A stretch of 64,000 bases of DNA from Spongospora subterranea (taxonomy: Eukaryota > Endomyxa > Phytomyxea > Plasmodiophorida > Plasmodiophoridae), in NCBI GenBank assembly GCA_900404475.1, contig OUQQ01000029.1, positions 1-64,000 of the forward strand. The letters run 5' to 3'. Below are positions 12,130 to 25,715 of this stretch, one piece after another (the first letter of the stretch is position 1; every line of letters begins with the position of its first letter). The notes under the pieces are model-generated. The model searched no databases, was not told the origin of the DNA, and saw nothing but the letters and a program-made list of their open reading frames with translations. The position numbers and the translations under genes are program-made.

Positions 12130-12858
12130 TTATCCGGTCCGATTCGTCGGCTGCAGCTTGGTCAAGATACAGTTATGAGCTTGACGCATCTGAGAGTTAT
12201 CCAGGGTTCGGTTGAAGTCCACAATCTTGCCGCCACGGGTCTTGACATTCAGAACACCTGAGATCGCTCTAAACGGTTTATATATGAGCACACCTTAGTC
12301 GATTATAGTGATGAACGAGACCCAACCCGTTTCGTAATTCTTTGCAGTTGGAGAGGACTCGACTAGATATAGCGAATGGCACAACGCATTGGTCCTTCTT
12401 GTCGATCAGCGTCTTGTTCAGCGAGATCGTCGTGTTCCCAAACAGATCCGCCAATATGATTTGCGCTAGGGAACGGGCCAGATCAGCAATGGGACGAATC
12501 GTGCCGGCCCCAATCTCGACTTACATTTGAGGAACAGCGCCAGGTCCTTCTTTCCTTTCAGCCGCAACCCCGTGTTCTTCGTGACGTCTTCAGCCACAAT
12601 GCGGACGTTGTCGTCGAACAAGTTGATCGACTGATTGGCCGCACTCGGATCGCTCAACGACGCCGCAAAGAAGCTCGTCAGATTGCAGGCCGTCATCTTG
12701 CTAGGTGGGATGACGGAATGGTTCTTGGGCGGGAACGAGACGTTGCCCGGGGCCTCGATCTTGGTCGTGTTGGCGACAGGGATCGCCTGCCCAATAGCGC
12801 CATGCGACAGCAGCGAGAGCACAGTGGCCAAAACCAAAACCTGAGTAGAGTGCGCCAT
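12130..12858 (-). CDS. Secreted N-glycosylated protein, paralog B
   Basis: Mirror-image paralog of the gene at 9815. On the minus strand the exons are 12858-12525 (334 nt), 12465-12327 (139 nt) and 12268-12130 (139 nt): 612 nt, 203 residues. Exons 1 and 2 have exactly the same lengths as in paralog A, both introns sit at the same codons and phases, and the donors are gtaagt and gttggg. It shares the signal peptide, SVIPPS, TACNLT, NLFDDNV, GKKDLALFLK, DLFGNTTISLNKTL, CVVPF and the NRT-type C-terminus. The start was chosen as MAHSTQ because it aligns with MVQSTE of paralog A; an ATG three codons upstream is in frame. Function is unknown. Confidence 0.87.
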
Positions 12859-15800
12859 CGAATACAACTATGAATCGGAACGGGCCCACGAACCGAATGA
12901 TCGGCGATCGGACAAAATTTGAGGGCCGGGGAAAGGTCGCGAAAACCCAACGGAAATAGGTCCATTGGAGCCTGCAATACGCCATCAACGACTGACCATA
13001 TCTGGACACGCCAACATATCTCGGTCGCTGGTTCCCTGGTCATCCAACTGCCGTTTACAATTTTGGATGGAAAACAGGAGATGGGATTGGGCAGAGAACG
13101 ATGGGATCTACTGTGGGTAGATGAGTAGCGACAATGGACGGGGAAGTAGTTCAAGGACGAGTGGTGAATGGGAGCATTGACGATTGTGGAGTCGCCTGAA
13201 CCCGGGACAGCTGATCATATAAACATGCCCCCCAGACGTGATCAGTGCGCAAACGCTGAATACTGGCCCATAAACTGGCGCCTGTGCAGTCAACAAGTTG
13301 CCAACGCCACACGACTCGTGGGCGCATATAACACGAATGGAAGTCGGTAGAAAGGCGAGACCACTCGCACCGACCACCACCGACCACATATAACCGTCGA
13401 TTACTTCAGCGTCGACAAATCTCGGTCGTGGCCTTCGAGACACACGTCTCCATTGACCGAAACAGGCGAACGCCGGCGTAGCATCGAACAATGCAGCGGA
13501 CCGCGCTCGACCAAGCCGCCCCGGATTACGCCACGCTAATCGACAATCAAGAACACGAAGCGACGCCAACGTCAACCAATTCAACGCAAATAGACGCCAC
13601 GACCAAGCGTATTGGTTGGTTTGAGCGCGATTTAAGCGTTCTGCAGTTGTCTTCGGAGCGCTGCTATATCCGGTGCTGCGTCGGCGTTCGCCTGTTCGTC
13701 CAATAGAGAAGTGTGCCTTCGAAAGCCTTGATCGACAATTATATGGTCGGTGGTGTTCGGTTCGCGTGGTCGCCCTTCTGTCGAGGTCATTCTTGGCTTA
13801 TACGCGTGCCCGCATGGGCGGTACCTTTGGCAACTTACAGAAGGGGAGTATAGTCAGGGGCGATGGCCAATGGACATGTGAGGATGGCGATAGTGATGCG
13901 ATTATAGTGGTCGTTTCACAGTGGTCCTATTTAGGATCACTCTGCACTTCCTTGTTTTCCATGGATCTTCGCCCTTGGACCATTTTTCTTCTATAGTCAC
14001 GACTGCATCATAGAAAACAGCAATTATCGGATGGTTTGGCGTCGATGTCGATCGCGTTGGGGATGATGATATCGAAGACCGAACCGATTATGTTCAGTAG
14101 CTAATGCCGTATTGAATTCGACCCGTTATTTTATGGTAAATTGAACTGCGATCACGATGATCAAATGGCCATCAACCTCAGGCATTCAAAAACTGCTTCT
14201 GTCTTGGAGGCTGCAATTTCCCAAGACGACGAAGGGATTACAACTGTTGATCAAGCCGTTGTCGGATGCCGAAGAGGCGGCTATAATTTTCTCATTGCGC
14301 TTTCGAACAACCAATCCAGACGCCATCGGAATCTTACGGCCGACGGGGGCGGCGACGACGAAACTGTTCATCTCCCTCTGGACATTATGGAGATGCTGAA
14401 AAAACAAAATCTGATGTGATGAGCGAAACCAGGCATGTATATGGAAAGGGCTTGATCGATAGAGACCGGTCTTGACGGTAGTTCAGAGGCGGCATGCATA
14501 TTATCGCTATCTTCACTAAGGAGAGACGATCCGAGCGACATCAAGATTTAAAACTGATATGTTTCTTGTGGAAATATCTGAAAATGACCAATTTGGAAGA
14601 GCAGAGAGCAAAAAGAAGCTGAAAAACAGGAAGTGCTAGGCTGAAAGAGAGAAAGCAGTGTTTGATATCAAGGCAAGTTTCGAACGATGTTGCCAAGGTG
14701 ATACGCAATGCCCCTGGTACCTGTATCTGCAGGAACGTACGAGATTGAGCAGCATTGGTTATGTAATCATAACATGTGCCAATTCCAGAGCGGTTCTCCA
14801 CGATGCGACGTGGAAATCCATCGCCTGTGGCCTTCTCAGATCTGGGGCGATTGCGATAACCGCCCCTGGTTTCGTTTGGTCTATGGCGACCAGGCTGTCC
14901 CTGCAGGAACCCCGTTTGCCATAGTACGACCCGCCGTAATCCACCGGACGTTCGATCTCTAACGACACACCACCAACTGCCGATCAGAAAACGTCGAGCG
15001 ATTCACACAGGTATAAGGACCTAAACCGATACAATGTATCAGAGCATTTCTTTGGTTGGTCGATGAGGCGATACATGAACCCATGTCCATCACCTGCCTG
15101 GCGTGTTCAAGCGAATCACAATGGTTCCGATAATGAAGGGTTAACTGCTACAACTGTGGAAATAAGGGGTTTCCCTGACACGATGGGGTTTACAGTTCCC
15201 ACAGATGATTTCGACCAGCGAACCTGGTCTCAAAACCCAATCATCGTGCCAGTCTCGTCGGCGATAACACATTTGTAGCTTGCGTTCACAGGCGCACATG
15301 CTGAGACACGAACAACGGCAACCGCCCTTTGAAAAGAGTCGCCCATGATCGAATCAACAGAAAGGTGTATAATACTACGATTTGGGCATTTCGTCAGAAA
15401 AAATAATCACCAACGGAATGCCGATTTACTTGTCGTGATAAATATTTCTGGGGTTGGCGACGGCGGAAGATCCTCACGCCACCCGTCGCCGTTCGGTTCC
15501 ATCGCGAACGTATCGCGTTGACCACGATATTATGCATAATCCAAACTGCAAGATGGGCAATCGGTGCAATTGGCTTCATCTGGTCGCTGATGGAACCGGC
15601 TGGAAATTCAAATCGCGGAACGGCAACGAGACTCGACGGAATGAGTCGAGAGATGATGACGGGACCCGCGATTCGATAAAACGGGGATTTGCAGCTCGAA
15701 TCGCATGGTATATACCCACCGTTACGCCAGCAATATCGTCATTCCTTCACTACCGGAAGGGACGTCTGCAAACTTGACTTGATCATCGCCCTTGAACCCA

Positions 15801-17037
15801 AGTGTCCGCCCATTTTGAATTTGAGATGAGTCTCCTCAACGTTTTCAACGAAGCTTGATTTAGACTCTGCAAAGCTGCTGAGAATGGGATTTTGATCCTA
15901 GAGAAGCCGACAGGCAGGTGGATCTTGACTTTTCAAGAGCGTTTCGATATTGTTTTACGACATCAAACACTGGAAAATTGCCTGTTAGTCCAAAGAGTCT
16001 AGTTGAAAACGTTGACGAGACTCAGTTAACAATCAGCATGGATAATGTGGGGAGAAACTTGGCTTCAAGGGCGACGATGACGTCAACTATATGCAGACGT
16101 GGTTTCCGGTGGTGAAGGAATGACGATGGTTGTTCGCGTAGCTGGGGGATCAAGATCATGCGGCGATTCAGCCTCCAACGATCGCCTTTAGGAATGAGTT
16201 TCGCTCATTATCCCAGGTGCCAGATGATGCTGCTGGGGTCTGTTCATCTGACAGGTCCGAAAGGATAGAACGATCGCACAGTGTTTCCTGAAATGTTCAG
16301 AGAACGTCGAGGGATACGAAAGGACCATGGCGGCCAGTTGAAACCTTCATGGACAATGGCTGGCGCCATCCTGCCACTGAATATTTAACTGCAATGTTCT
16401 ATGGCAACCATGCGATTCGTTTGTCATTTTCTGAAACGAAGCAGGGGGTGGTCCAACTCATGGGACGCCAAACGTCAGTTAGTTATGGGCTGATGGCAGT
16501 GGAAACCTCTCCCTGGCAACATGAATGTTTGGCAGCAGCAGAATAGGTTAGAAAGGTTTGATAGTAAAGGCCTTGATACATGACCGCAAACGGCGATCAT
16601 TCGATGCGAATGATCATGAAAATGTGAATGGGCGTTGGGAATGAATCACAGTTAGGTCCCCGTTCCTTCAAGGGATCATTACCCGTTTCCCAGAGCCCTT
16701 CGGCAGGTCAGCTTGGGGGAACGGATGCGGCGTGAAGCAGCGAATGGCTCATCCCTGTCATGATATCGAATCATCGGGTCGATCGCCACTCCTCGAGAGA
16801 TTGACTTCGGATTAAAACCGCCGGCCGGAGGTTCCCCTGATCCCATTCACCCAACACTATTTGGGAATCCAACCGTCCCCTATATGCCTTATGGAATGAT
16901 GCACCGACGATAACTAAAGGATTCACAGTGGAAACCACGTTGGCGACAAGAATCAGGGTGCGCGCGTCAGCGTCACTATATTCGACGCAGTAGCCGACTG
17001 GTGTGGTTGTCGCCAGCTTTGCCTTGCCAGGCTGTCC
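12859..17037. other. Long stretch without a convincing gene
   Basis: The first 60-80 bp are the conserved upstream region of paralog B. Between 13108 and 13706 GC-rich DNA leaves overlapping frames open on both strands (158 codons minus, 71 codons plus), which usually reflects composition; the plus frame starting at 13491 could be a first exon. Other coding-like patches are 13673-13996, 14157-14399 and 14708-14962, but they lack motifs and splice linkage. 15000-17000 shows only short frames. Decayed accessory sequence or unrecognised fast-evolving genes are both possible. Confidence 0.35.
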
Positions 17038-18057
17038 TTGTCGCTGCCCCGCCGCGCCACGTTCGCAGCAAAGAGAAAATCACAAACGCGACCGATGCTG
17101 GACTTCTCCTGCGCTGTCTATAGCCAGGCCAGGGGGATGTTCTGCCCGGCTATGTTCCTAATGGGGCTCGGGGCCTGCCTTATCGTCTATGCGATATCGT
17201 ATATCTCGCTCTACCGATGGATCCACTCCAGAGGATTAAATTCGGTCGATGTTGAGGTAAGCTATTTATCAAGGTTGAACTTCCCAAATTGACGCCATCA
17301 AACAGGATGCGTCAATCCGTGTTGTTAGCGCAGTTCATGCAATGTGGCTCGCTTTACCGTTCAACTACTCTTTACTGTTCGACCACCTGGAAAATCCATT
17401 TTTATCTCATTATAGCTGCTCTACGTTCATCATATCGGCGTCCCTTGGTTATTTCCTGTTCGACACCGTCGCGTTGCTGCATTGGTGTCACGCCAAAGGT
17501 CGGCTGACAACGCTGTCAATTGCGCTCGGTTCATTCGCTGACCAAGATATCAGGTCGAAGTTGGAAATCCGAGTTGCCGATGCTGCTCCATCACGTATTT
17601 GCAGCAGGCGGGGAATATTTTACCTTGACAGGCGAAGTGGGCGGATTCCTCGTAGCCGTCCTAATGCTGAGCGAATATACCACGCCATTACTCCATCTGT
17701 ACGAAAACTCAATCAGTCGACATTGACCGTTGCATTGAAGTTGTAATATGTTATATCTCGTTCAGGCTATATGTTCTAGAAAAAGCCAAATGCCTCGGCA
17801 ATAATGTCATGACCAAGTGTCTGTGTGGCTTGTTTGTTTTCCAATGGATCGTTTTCCGAATCGGTGTTTCGCTGTCTTTCATCGTATACAATTGGGTGCA
17901 TTTAGATGCATTGCTAGAACTGTCCATTCATAACCAGATCCTCCTGTATTCAGTCACAATTTTCTTCAACCTCATTAACCTTTTCTGGTTCATGAAAATC
18001 TTGCGCAAAGGAGAACGTATGCTGAAAAAGGCACGGGGCAGCAAAAAAACACAATAA
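17038..18057 (+). CDS. TLC-domain multipass membrane protein (TLCD4/TMEM56-like)
   Basis: Four exons, 17038-17256, 17306-17498, 17554-17698 and 17766-18057, give 849 nt and 282 residues with exact phase closure. It has about six to seven hydrophobic segments. Family signatures of TRAM-LAG1-CLN8 proteins are present: an HLENPF/FLFDTVALL region, the LLHHVFAAGGEY motif (the His-His pair in a membrane helix), LSEYTTPLLHL and a WIVFRIGVSL helix. The C-terminus is lysine-rich (ILRKGERMLKKARGSKK), compatible with ER retention. TLC proteins act in ER or Golgi membranes on lipid synthesis or trafficking; the ceramide-synthase Lag1 motif is not complete, so the TLCD/TMEM56 branch is more likely. A downstream ATG at 17098 is an alternative start. 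Confidence 0.85.
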
Positions 18058-18191
18058 TTGTCTAAAAATGATGCATCAACTATGGATTCTTGAGAATTAC
18101 AGAACTTTTTTCTCTGTTTTTCAAATATTCAATACCAGCAGTTGGCAGTACGTATAATCACATACAATATAACAGTGTATTAAAGGTATTG

Positions 18192-21100
18192 TTAAAGTTT
18201 GAAGATATACTTGATTGGTGGGATTACCAAAGAATTTCCACTGGCATCAGAGACTACTGCATCCAACATCACGAATCTCTTTTTTGGCGAAGGCAACAGT
18301 CCATATAATTCTTCATACAGGCTTTTGAGATTCCGCTTTCGGTAGGATGCAAATCGCTGTTTCGTTTCGGCGCCAAGGTAAATGTTGGCATTATAGAGGG
18401 CTTTACCTTGGCCTGCGCTAATCATACTGTCGGTGATACCTATGGAATTGTTAGATAAATGCTCTGCTCATGAATAGCGTAAACACCTTTTTTAAACAAC
18501 AGCTGGATTTTGACGCCAAAATGAATTCGCTCCACCGCAGCAAGAAATTCATCAACAGTGACATCACCAACATCGATGTTTACCTAACCATCTATTTGAG
18601 GATGAAATCACACCAGGTAAGTAAATCGAACCTTATCCCAGACTGTGAAACCATCAGGAACCGGTTTAATTTCTTCACACATTATGACATCAAACTGGGC
18701 TTTAGCCTTCGCAGCGTCTAGTGGTGCAAATGATTGAAAAGAATTAACGGCTAAATTGACATTCGCGTTTGACATTTGATCTGATTTTAACTTCAACACA
18801 ACCTAACGGCATAAATCATAACCAATATTTCGAAGTAAAAATCCGTAACGAACCTTGTAAAGTTCGAGACACACCAAACCAGAAATCATCGCTGTAGTCG
18901 TAGCTAATGCAGGAATAATCTTTCCAGCAATCATCTGTAAACATAAGCATTATCGAACGGTAGAAGCACACAGAAGCAATACTTTGCATGTATGGCGAGA
19001 GGCCTCCTTGATTCTGTAGTTCCAAGAACGAAGATTTGATCCCGCGGTAATAAAGTCAATGTGGAAATTAGTATCGTCGTCTTTCTCGAATTCCAAAGGA
19101 ACAAGTTGAGGAACCTGCAATCCAACATGTCAGAATTGAATAATATTGTACAGTGGCGAAAACTACTTTTTGTAAATCCAGTTTGCGAATAGAAGTTTCC
19201 AATGCCAGAAGTTCAGCAGTTTCTTCTTCACCAGAATCATCAGTGGGGCTGGCAGGAGGACCTTCTTCAAGTTGAATATTGCATTTTGCAGGAGCTTTCC
19301 AAGGTGCGATCGTTTGGCTGGCCACAACGGCGATTACAGCATCACGGTCGCGTACCTAAAACAACATTGAAATTTTGCTGAACTCGACGCAAAACATTGT
19401 AAGAGTACTTCAGGCAGGTTGAAAATAACCGCATAAAGGTTTGATGTAGCAGCAATAAAGTCAATATGTAACGGATTGTTAATATCAATTTCCGCGGACC
19501 GAGGGAAACGCTTTTCGCCTGTCCAGAAAGGCCCCAAATCGGCACCCGATTCTGCATCAACTTTTCTGTAATCCTAAACAGCAAGAAAATGTAAGCAGTT
19601 ACAGTGAGGTTTTATGGCAGAACGCACCTGAGGAAATGTGTAGATGAGGTCGTTTATGCGGTCGCGGAACTGCTCGGTAAATCGTTCGCATGCAAATTTA
19701 ACAGCAGTCTGGAAACTTGGCAATTGACCGTTTTTGAATTCGTTCAGAAGAACAGTGAGGCGTCGTAGAGACTGAAGCTACACAGCAAGAAATTACCTGG
19801 ATGAATACAAGTACAGTAAAAATTGAAAACATACCTGAACTGAAGAATTACCTTCTTTGACAAGTTGCTTAAAAAACATATCTGGATTTTGAACGAGGGA
19901 ATTGAACTCCGACGGAATATCGGAAAACCAATCAGAGAACTGAGCCCGCGACCATTCAATACAGTGTTCCGTGAAATGAGGGAAATTCCGAAGCGTACAC
20001 ACTGCAAAAACAAATTAATTCTTTTGATACATAAGGTCGATACACGCGAACTCGGAATGGAATCTTCCTCTTGCTCTTTTTGCTCAGAATAGGATTGCGT
20101 TTGAAAAGGAACGACGATCTCGCAGTTCGCCTTTGTGCCAAGGGTACCGGATTCCAATAAAGGTTTTTCAAAATTGACACACCTGGCAGAAAATTAAACT
20201 AAAAACATGCACAACGTGTTACAGCTTCGGTCATACATAGAATCCGTATACTGTCTCGCTTTTACATTATCAAGAGCGTTCCAAACACCGTCCAGACTTG
20301 ACCAGAATTCATCATCAAAAACGTCCTCTGAATCAGGACCGACAGCAACCTAAACAGCTATCACCGACTGATTGTCATTTTCTATTATTGGATACCAACT
20401 TCATAAGTGTGAAACCGCAAATCATTATTCATCACAAAAGCAGCTTGGGTAGCGCAAGCTGATTTCGACTGACCAACATTGTCTCTTCGAAATAAAAACT
20501 GTCGGTTCAAATTGCTGACCTATTGACCAAGTCAAATTAGCACAGTAACGACAAAACATATATACCTCAATCCGATCCATATCAGTGACATGAATGTACC
20601 CTTTCTCTCCAGATCCCAAACCCATCAAGGCAATTTCCTTTATATACTCACAGCCAAGCGCTCCAGCACCAACTAGGAACCAGACCTAATTGTTGCAATG
20701 AGCACTGAAAAAATGAGTTTACGTAAAAGAACAATACTTGATTTGATAAGCGCTTCTGAAACTCTCTGCCAAATATTGCGATTTGATGATCATATCGCGT
20801 CTGCGTAGCATCGTTTAATAGTTTATCTGTCAAAGGTGCAGGTGATGCTGTTATAAGCTCCAAAGCGTCGTGATGCAGCCATTGGTTCAAAGGCATATAT
20901 TTCCCAGCCGCCTACGTCAATTACTTCAACATGTAACGGCAACTACAGGTAAGATGTACCTTAACGCATTCCTGCGCAAGAATTCCACCGACGAAAGCTG
21001 TGAATCCTGGAAGCTCAGCTTGCGCATACAACGCCATGTTGAAAATTACATCTTCGTCAATCGAGTCAACGGTAAGACTTGACCCCTAATAGAGATACTT

Positions 21101-22736
21101 AACTTGGATCCTTTGAACCATAATGCGTGAAATACACTTTCTGCAGCCTGGTGTTCTTGGGCGATTTCTTTTGCAAAAACAACGCATTGTTCAGCATCTT
21201 GCCCATCGTGAAGCTTAGGAAGATTGCCATTATTCATAGTGCAGAATCGCCAGAGAGCCAATCGTCCAAAGTGAAGTTGCGCTCCTCGATTACTAGTCAG
21301 CAACTGCAGCACCGATATCAGTAAGAAGGCATCAGCTAACAAAAATAATCAAACCTTGTTCATGTCCATGTGAGCCATTCCCATAAACTGTTCGGGAGTT
21401 ACGGGATTAACGCATGATTCGCGAAAAGTACGAAAATTTAAGGAACGTGGAAGTTTCACCTAGAAGAAGGAATCACAGACAGAGAAGCAAGGAAGCTACA
21501 ATTCATACCTGTGATATCATCCCAGAACCAGAATAATCAGCGGACAATTTTGGAAAATCGACAAGCTGAAAACGATCCGGCAACAAAATGCTACGTGATT
21601 TCCCATCCGCACCGCGGGAAGACCCAAACATTCTCTTGATTTGGAAAACATTGCTGTGCAAAGTTAAAAAGGGCAAGCACAAAACTACCACAGCAATGCA
21701 CCTAGGTGGATGATCAGGCATCGACACGCTGTTTAGCCTAAATAAAACGAGACGTTAGCGAAAACACGATAGAATTGAACATGTTACTTTTCCAGATCAT
21801 CTTCCAGTTCATCAAACTTGACATGATCTCCATCATCGAGACGATGGCGGTTTCCTACAACAGTGACAACACCTAAACAAGTGGCGATATTAAGAGCAGA
21901 AGAAAAGGCGGAGTTGAAAGAAAGGGACCAGTTTTGGAAATGTGTTGCACGACGTTGATGCGAGAAGGTTCGCCATCTGGATCTGTCACCTGGGGACATG
22001 CATAAATATGACGTTGACAAATTGGAAACTGGTAATGGATGCCGTACTATGTGCGAAGGTCCAAAGTCAGAAAATATGGATGAAACGGCACCGCCTGTCC
22101 ATCCGTAAATAAATTTGATGGAATTGGAGTGGCAAATTTCGTTTATCGTAGTAAGTTCCTAAGCAAACATTTGATCCTGCGATATGTAAGTTAACTTCAC
22201 TGATGACAAACTTCTCGCGACATATCAGACGTTATAACCACGACGTGAAATTGCTTGATTATATCGCTATTAAGAGCCCCGGTGTAGACCTAAATCGCTA
22301 GTCATGCAAAGGCGAATACGAATGAAGGTAAGAGTACTTTAACTTGGACATAAGGATTGAGAGTAGCGAGATTATTGACGCATGCACTTGCACGCCCAGT
22401 CTTTTGGGCAACATGCTCAGCAGTTAAATAGAAATTGGTCTGTAAATCCCGAATAGAGGCAGGCTCTGGATCGTACAAAACGACCTGCATTTACATATGA
22501 TTAAATAATGTAAACTTCGGTTATCAAAAAAATCGGACCTGTTTCGGTCCAGCAAGAATGACGTTTTTCGCGGTTTCCACACCAATGCCTTTCACACCGC
22601 ATATCAAGATCTGCAATTGTGACAATCGGCTCATAAGTTCGAGGCCGTATGCTCCGATTTGCCTCGAGTATAGGTCCAGGTAGTCGGCGCTGTGAACAAC
22701 CGCATCTTGGGCGTTATCTGACTGATGTTGAACCAT
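18192..22736 (-). CDS. UBA1: Ubiquitin-activating enzyme E1
   Basis: E1 adenylates the ubiquitin C-terminus and transfers it through a thioester to E2 enzymes. Exon 1 (22736 downward) has YSRQIGAYG and [15 protein letters not shown], the inactive adenylation half. The active half follows: [14 protein letters not shown] with [17 protein letters not shown] (about 20690-20570) and [10 protein letters not shown] with NVGQSKS for ATP and Mg binding. The catalytic cysteine is in CTLRNFP, its codon at 19999-19997, immediately after an intron acceptor. The C-terminal ubiquitin-fold domain ends [17 protein letters not shown] before the stop at 18192. There are many short introns. The N-terminus is short, as in fungal E1s, and no domain appears to be missing. 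The start is the first ATG of the YSRQ exon. Confidence 0.93.
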
Positions 22737-24209
22737 TATTCTCTCTATGATGGAACTCGATCGTGTTCTGCGTTAGAGTGGTCGCCTGGGGGTAGACACC
22801 AGGTTGATTGTGAACGGGTAACACAGATGACGGTCGACAGAGAGTCAGGATAGCTGTCAGGGTAACGATGGTGATCAGAGTCACCCTATGTAAGTCGTCG
22901 CGATGTCTGGTTGAGAATAGTGAAGGCTGCGCAATAGCCCTCCGGTTCAGACAAGCATTTCCTCCGGCCTGGCGCCACGCGTAACCTGAAATGTTCCATC
23001 ACGACATATGACAAGAAAAATTGGAGTCATTTGGTCGCTGTGAAACTCTTGAGATAGGTTTTTCCACGATTATTAGGTCGCCCCTTTTCAACAATAAAGA
23101 GGTCAAACAACCTGCGTTTGTTATGCTATTTTCGGGGAATTCCGCAAAACAATTCGGTCTCTAAATACAGTGTTTTAAAAGATGATGTGCTCACAGATTT
23201 TACTGGTGTCAGCCCCCTTGAATACTGTCCTATTTTATGCCGCAACCACATTATCCTGCATGTCAGATGAGCATTTCTTTGCTTGTACATTTCTCTTTTT
23301 TTTTCGTTCTCCGCCTATGATCGGATCTCACCTCAAACCGGCTTCTATACTGTTGGTCTTATCCCCATCAATGCAAGATTGATATCATGGCCACGAGTTG
23401 TTTGGTTGGATGCCCACTGACCCAATCGGTATGGGGTTTTAGCTGGGCGCCGAAGGCAACGCCCAGATATGCTGTTTTGACTTGTTACCAAAATGGCCTA
23501 GCCTTGGTAAATGGGCAATCGTTTTTATATCTAATACGTAAAACGCGGTTCGGAGGTATTGAGCAGGCCAAATTGCGCCCTGCTTCAGAGTAAGTTGAGA
23601 GTATTGAGCCTGAAATACCATCTAACGCAAAAAACATATCGCACCGAGCCATTGATATCTCCAAAAGTATGCCACCTCACCTTCCAGGAAAGGGAATGAA
23701 TCACCTATAATCTAATACTAACAATTAATACGCTCTAAGGTCCTGCACGACATGTATTTTACAATCGAACAGGAGGCCTGCTGTAGGCAACGCTAAATGC
23801 CTGGTTCATGATAGCCTTGTCCTAAATAACAAGAGCGTAAGAGAATTTCTCAGTAGTCGAGCCCGTCAACGCGTCCATCGCAGTTCGAAGATATATTTCA
23901 CCATTTATTTCACAACACCTGATGGGGTGATCTTGCTTCGATTCAATGAAAGTATATGTTTTGTCGTCGAAGTGGATAAAATTAAACTCTTCCAGCATTG
24001 AAATACGTCTCGACGTCCAATATAATCTGTTCTTTTTTTGAATTTCACTAATTGGTTGCCTGTGGCAAGCAAGGGTCAGTTTCTGGTGCGTTTGGCCAAT
24101 ACTAGGGGGTTGGTGATATAGGTCAGATCCGCAGCGGACTCCGTGCGGACTTCGTGTTGCCTCTTAATTGTTGGTGATCTCGCTGATTGGCAAGCGTTCG
24201 TGACAAACA
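22737..24209. other. Intergenic region between UBA1 and eL32
   Basis: Holds the divergent promoters of UBA1 (-) and eL32 (+). Plus-strand frames at 23182-23382 and 23387-23593 are open for 66-68 codons without recognisable motifs. I see no supported gene. Confidence 0.4.
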
Positions 24210-24865
24210 ATGGTGTCCCCTCTCGTCCGCCACAATGTCATCAAGAAGCGCCAGGCGAAATTCATCCGCCACCAGGCCTTCAATTTTATGCGCGTTCCCT
24301 TGAAATGGCGCCGCCCAAAAGTCGGAATTATCTATTTGCCGATTGCAACGATGCCTTTTTTCCATTGCTTCCGCATTCTGAACAATTCTTGGATATTGGC
24401 TTTGTTTGTTTTATATATACGCGCTTTCTATCTAGCCGCAATTCTGATGCTTTGTACTGCTGTTTAGGGTATCGATTCCCGTGTTCGCCGTCGTTTCCGT
24501 GACAACATCAAGATGGCCAACTGTGGTTATGGTACCAACACCAAGCACAAACACATCCTTCCCAACGGATTCAAGAAATTCCAGGTTGCCAACATGAAGG
24601 TGGGTCTCATCATTGTTGTTTCCAATTGAACCGTAGCGAATACCTCCACGTTTAGGAACTGGAACTGCTGATGATGCACAACCGCACATACGCCGCCGAG
24701 ATCAAGTCTCAGGTGTCAGTTCGCAGCCGCAAGGTAAACCATAATATATTTTGGGCCTAACGATGTGTTGATTTGTTTGTGCAGGCGATCTGCGAGCGAG
24801 CTGCTCAGTTAAACATCAAGGTAATCAATGGAAACGCCAAGGTTCGTACCGAAGAGAACGAATAG
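24210..24865 (+). CDS. RPL32: 60S ribosomal protein eL32
   Basis: Four exons: 24210-24320, 24468-24599, 24656-24733 and 24785-24865 (402 nt, 133 residues; human eL32 is 135). It follows the family throughout: [73 protein letters not shown] and a terminal RTEENE. Intron 1 is unusually long for this window (147 nt); the others are 51-56 nt. It ends in TAG, showing TAG is a normal stop here. eL32 is a structural protein of the large ribosomal subunit. Confidence 0.97.
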
Positions 24866-25228
24866 ACCTTCTACATCTAGATCTGTCTAAAAATACAACA
24901 TCCATTTTCCTTTATTAGATACTCCAAGTCTTCGACTTTCCAACTTATACATATCTATTTTTAGTTCATTCATTCTGCAATAACTTTGTCAATGGATTTC
25001 CAAACCTGCGATGGAAATCGTTCTTCTCAAAAGCTTTACAATGCTTTTCCCTTTTCAGCAAAGCATATCCGTAAAGGGTCTGATCTTCGATCCCAATCTT
25101 CATGTGGACCCAGTTCAGTTTTGGCACCGCTTTTGCCATAACAACCACTCAGTCAATCACCAAACCCAGTTAAATCAAAGGCGTCTTTTAGATCAACAAG
25201 GAACTTTCCGTCTCGTATTACAGCAGTG

Positions 25229-25415
25229 AGGTCAGATATCTACCGAGTTTCCCGGAACAATTGTTTCCAATCAGATGTGCTACCGAGATTCCCGTTGTTT
25301 CTAATCAGATGTACTACCGAGTTTCCTGGAACAATTGTTCTAATCAGATGTGCTACCGAGTTTCCCATTGTTTCTAATCAGATGTGCTACCGAGTTTCGC
25401 GGAACATTGGTTTTC
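25229..25415. repeat. Tandem repeat, units of about 35-40 bp
   Basis: About five degenerate copies of a unit built on taatcagatgtgctaccgag followed by tttcc and, in alternate copies, ggaacaattgtt. Unit length alternates, suggesting a higher-order dimer. It lies about 360 bp downstream of eL32, with no coding role seen. Confidence 0.8.
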
Positions 25416-25715
25416 TAAGTTGCTCTGTGGAGCATATCCAGGCTGGTGCCATGGGTGATATCTGTGTACGTTACTCAAAGCGCACATAGAAGGGGTTGAC
25501 AAGGTGGTGAATCGTGACTGTGTCTAACCCCATTATAGATCTCCCCATTTCGTTGCACCGCTGCGCTGTACGAATCTCGGCAAATGGTCATCCACCAGTG
25601 ACAGGGTAGTTATATTTGCACTGTCTGTTGTTGGTGCCATGCTGTGCTATGCCAATAGGCAGTGGGTCTGGACTCGACATATGACCGGGTCTTCCTTCAG
25701 GGGTCAAGCAATTCA

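Noticed and set aside
13108..13584. 158-codon minus-strand ORF as a gene
   Set aside because: GC-rich DNA keeps several frames open on both strands here; there is no motif, no splice context, and a plus-strand frame overlaps it.
25229..25415. CRISPR-like array
   Set aside because: The units are near-continuous tandem repeats without unique spacers, and the genome is eukaryotic.
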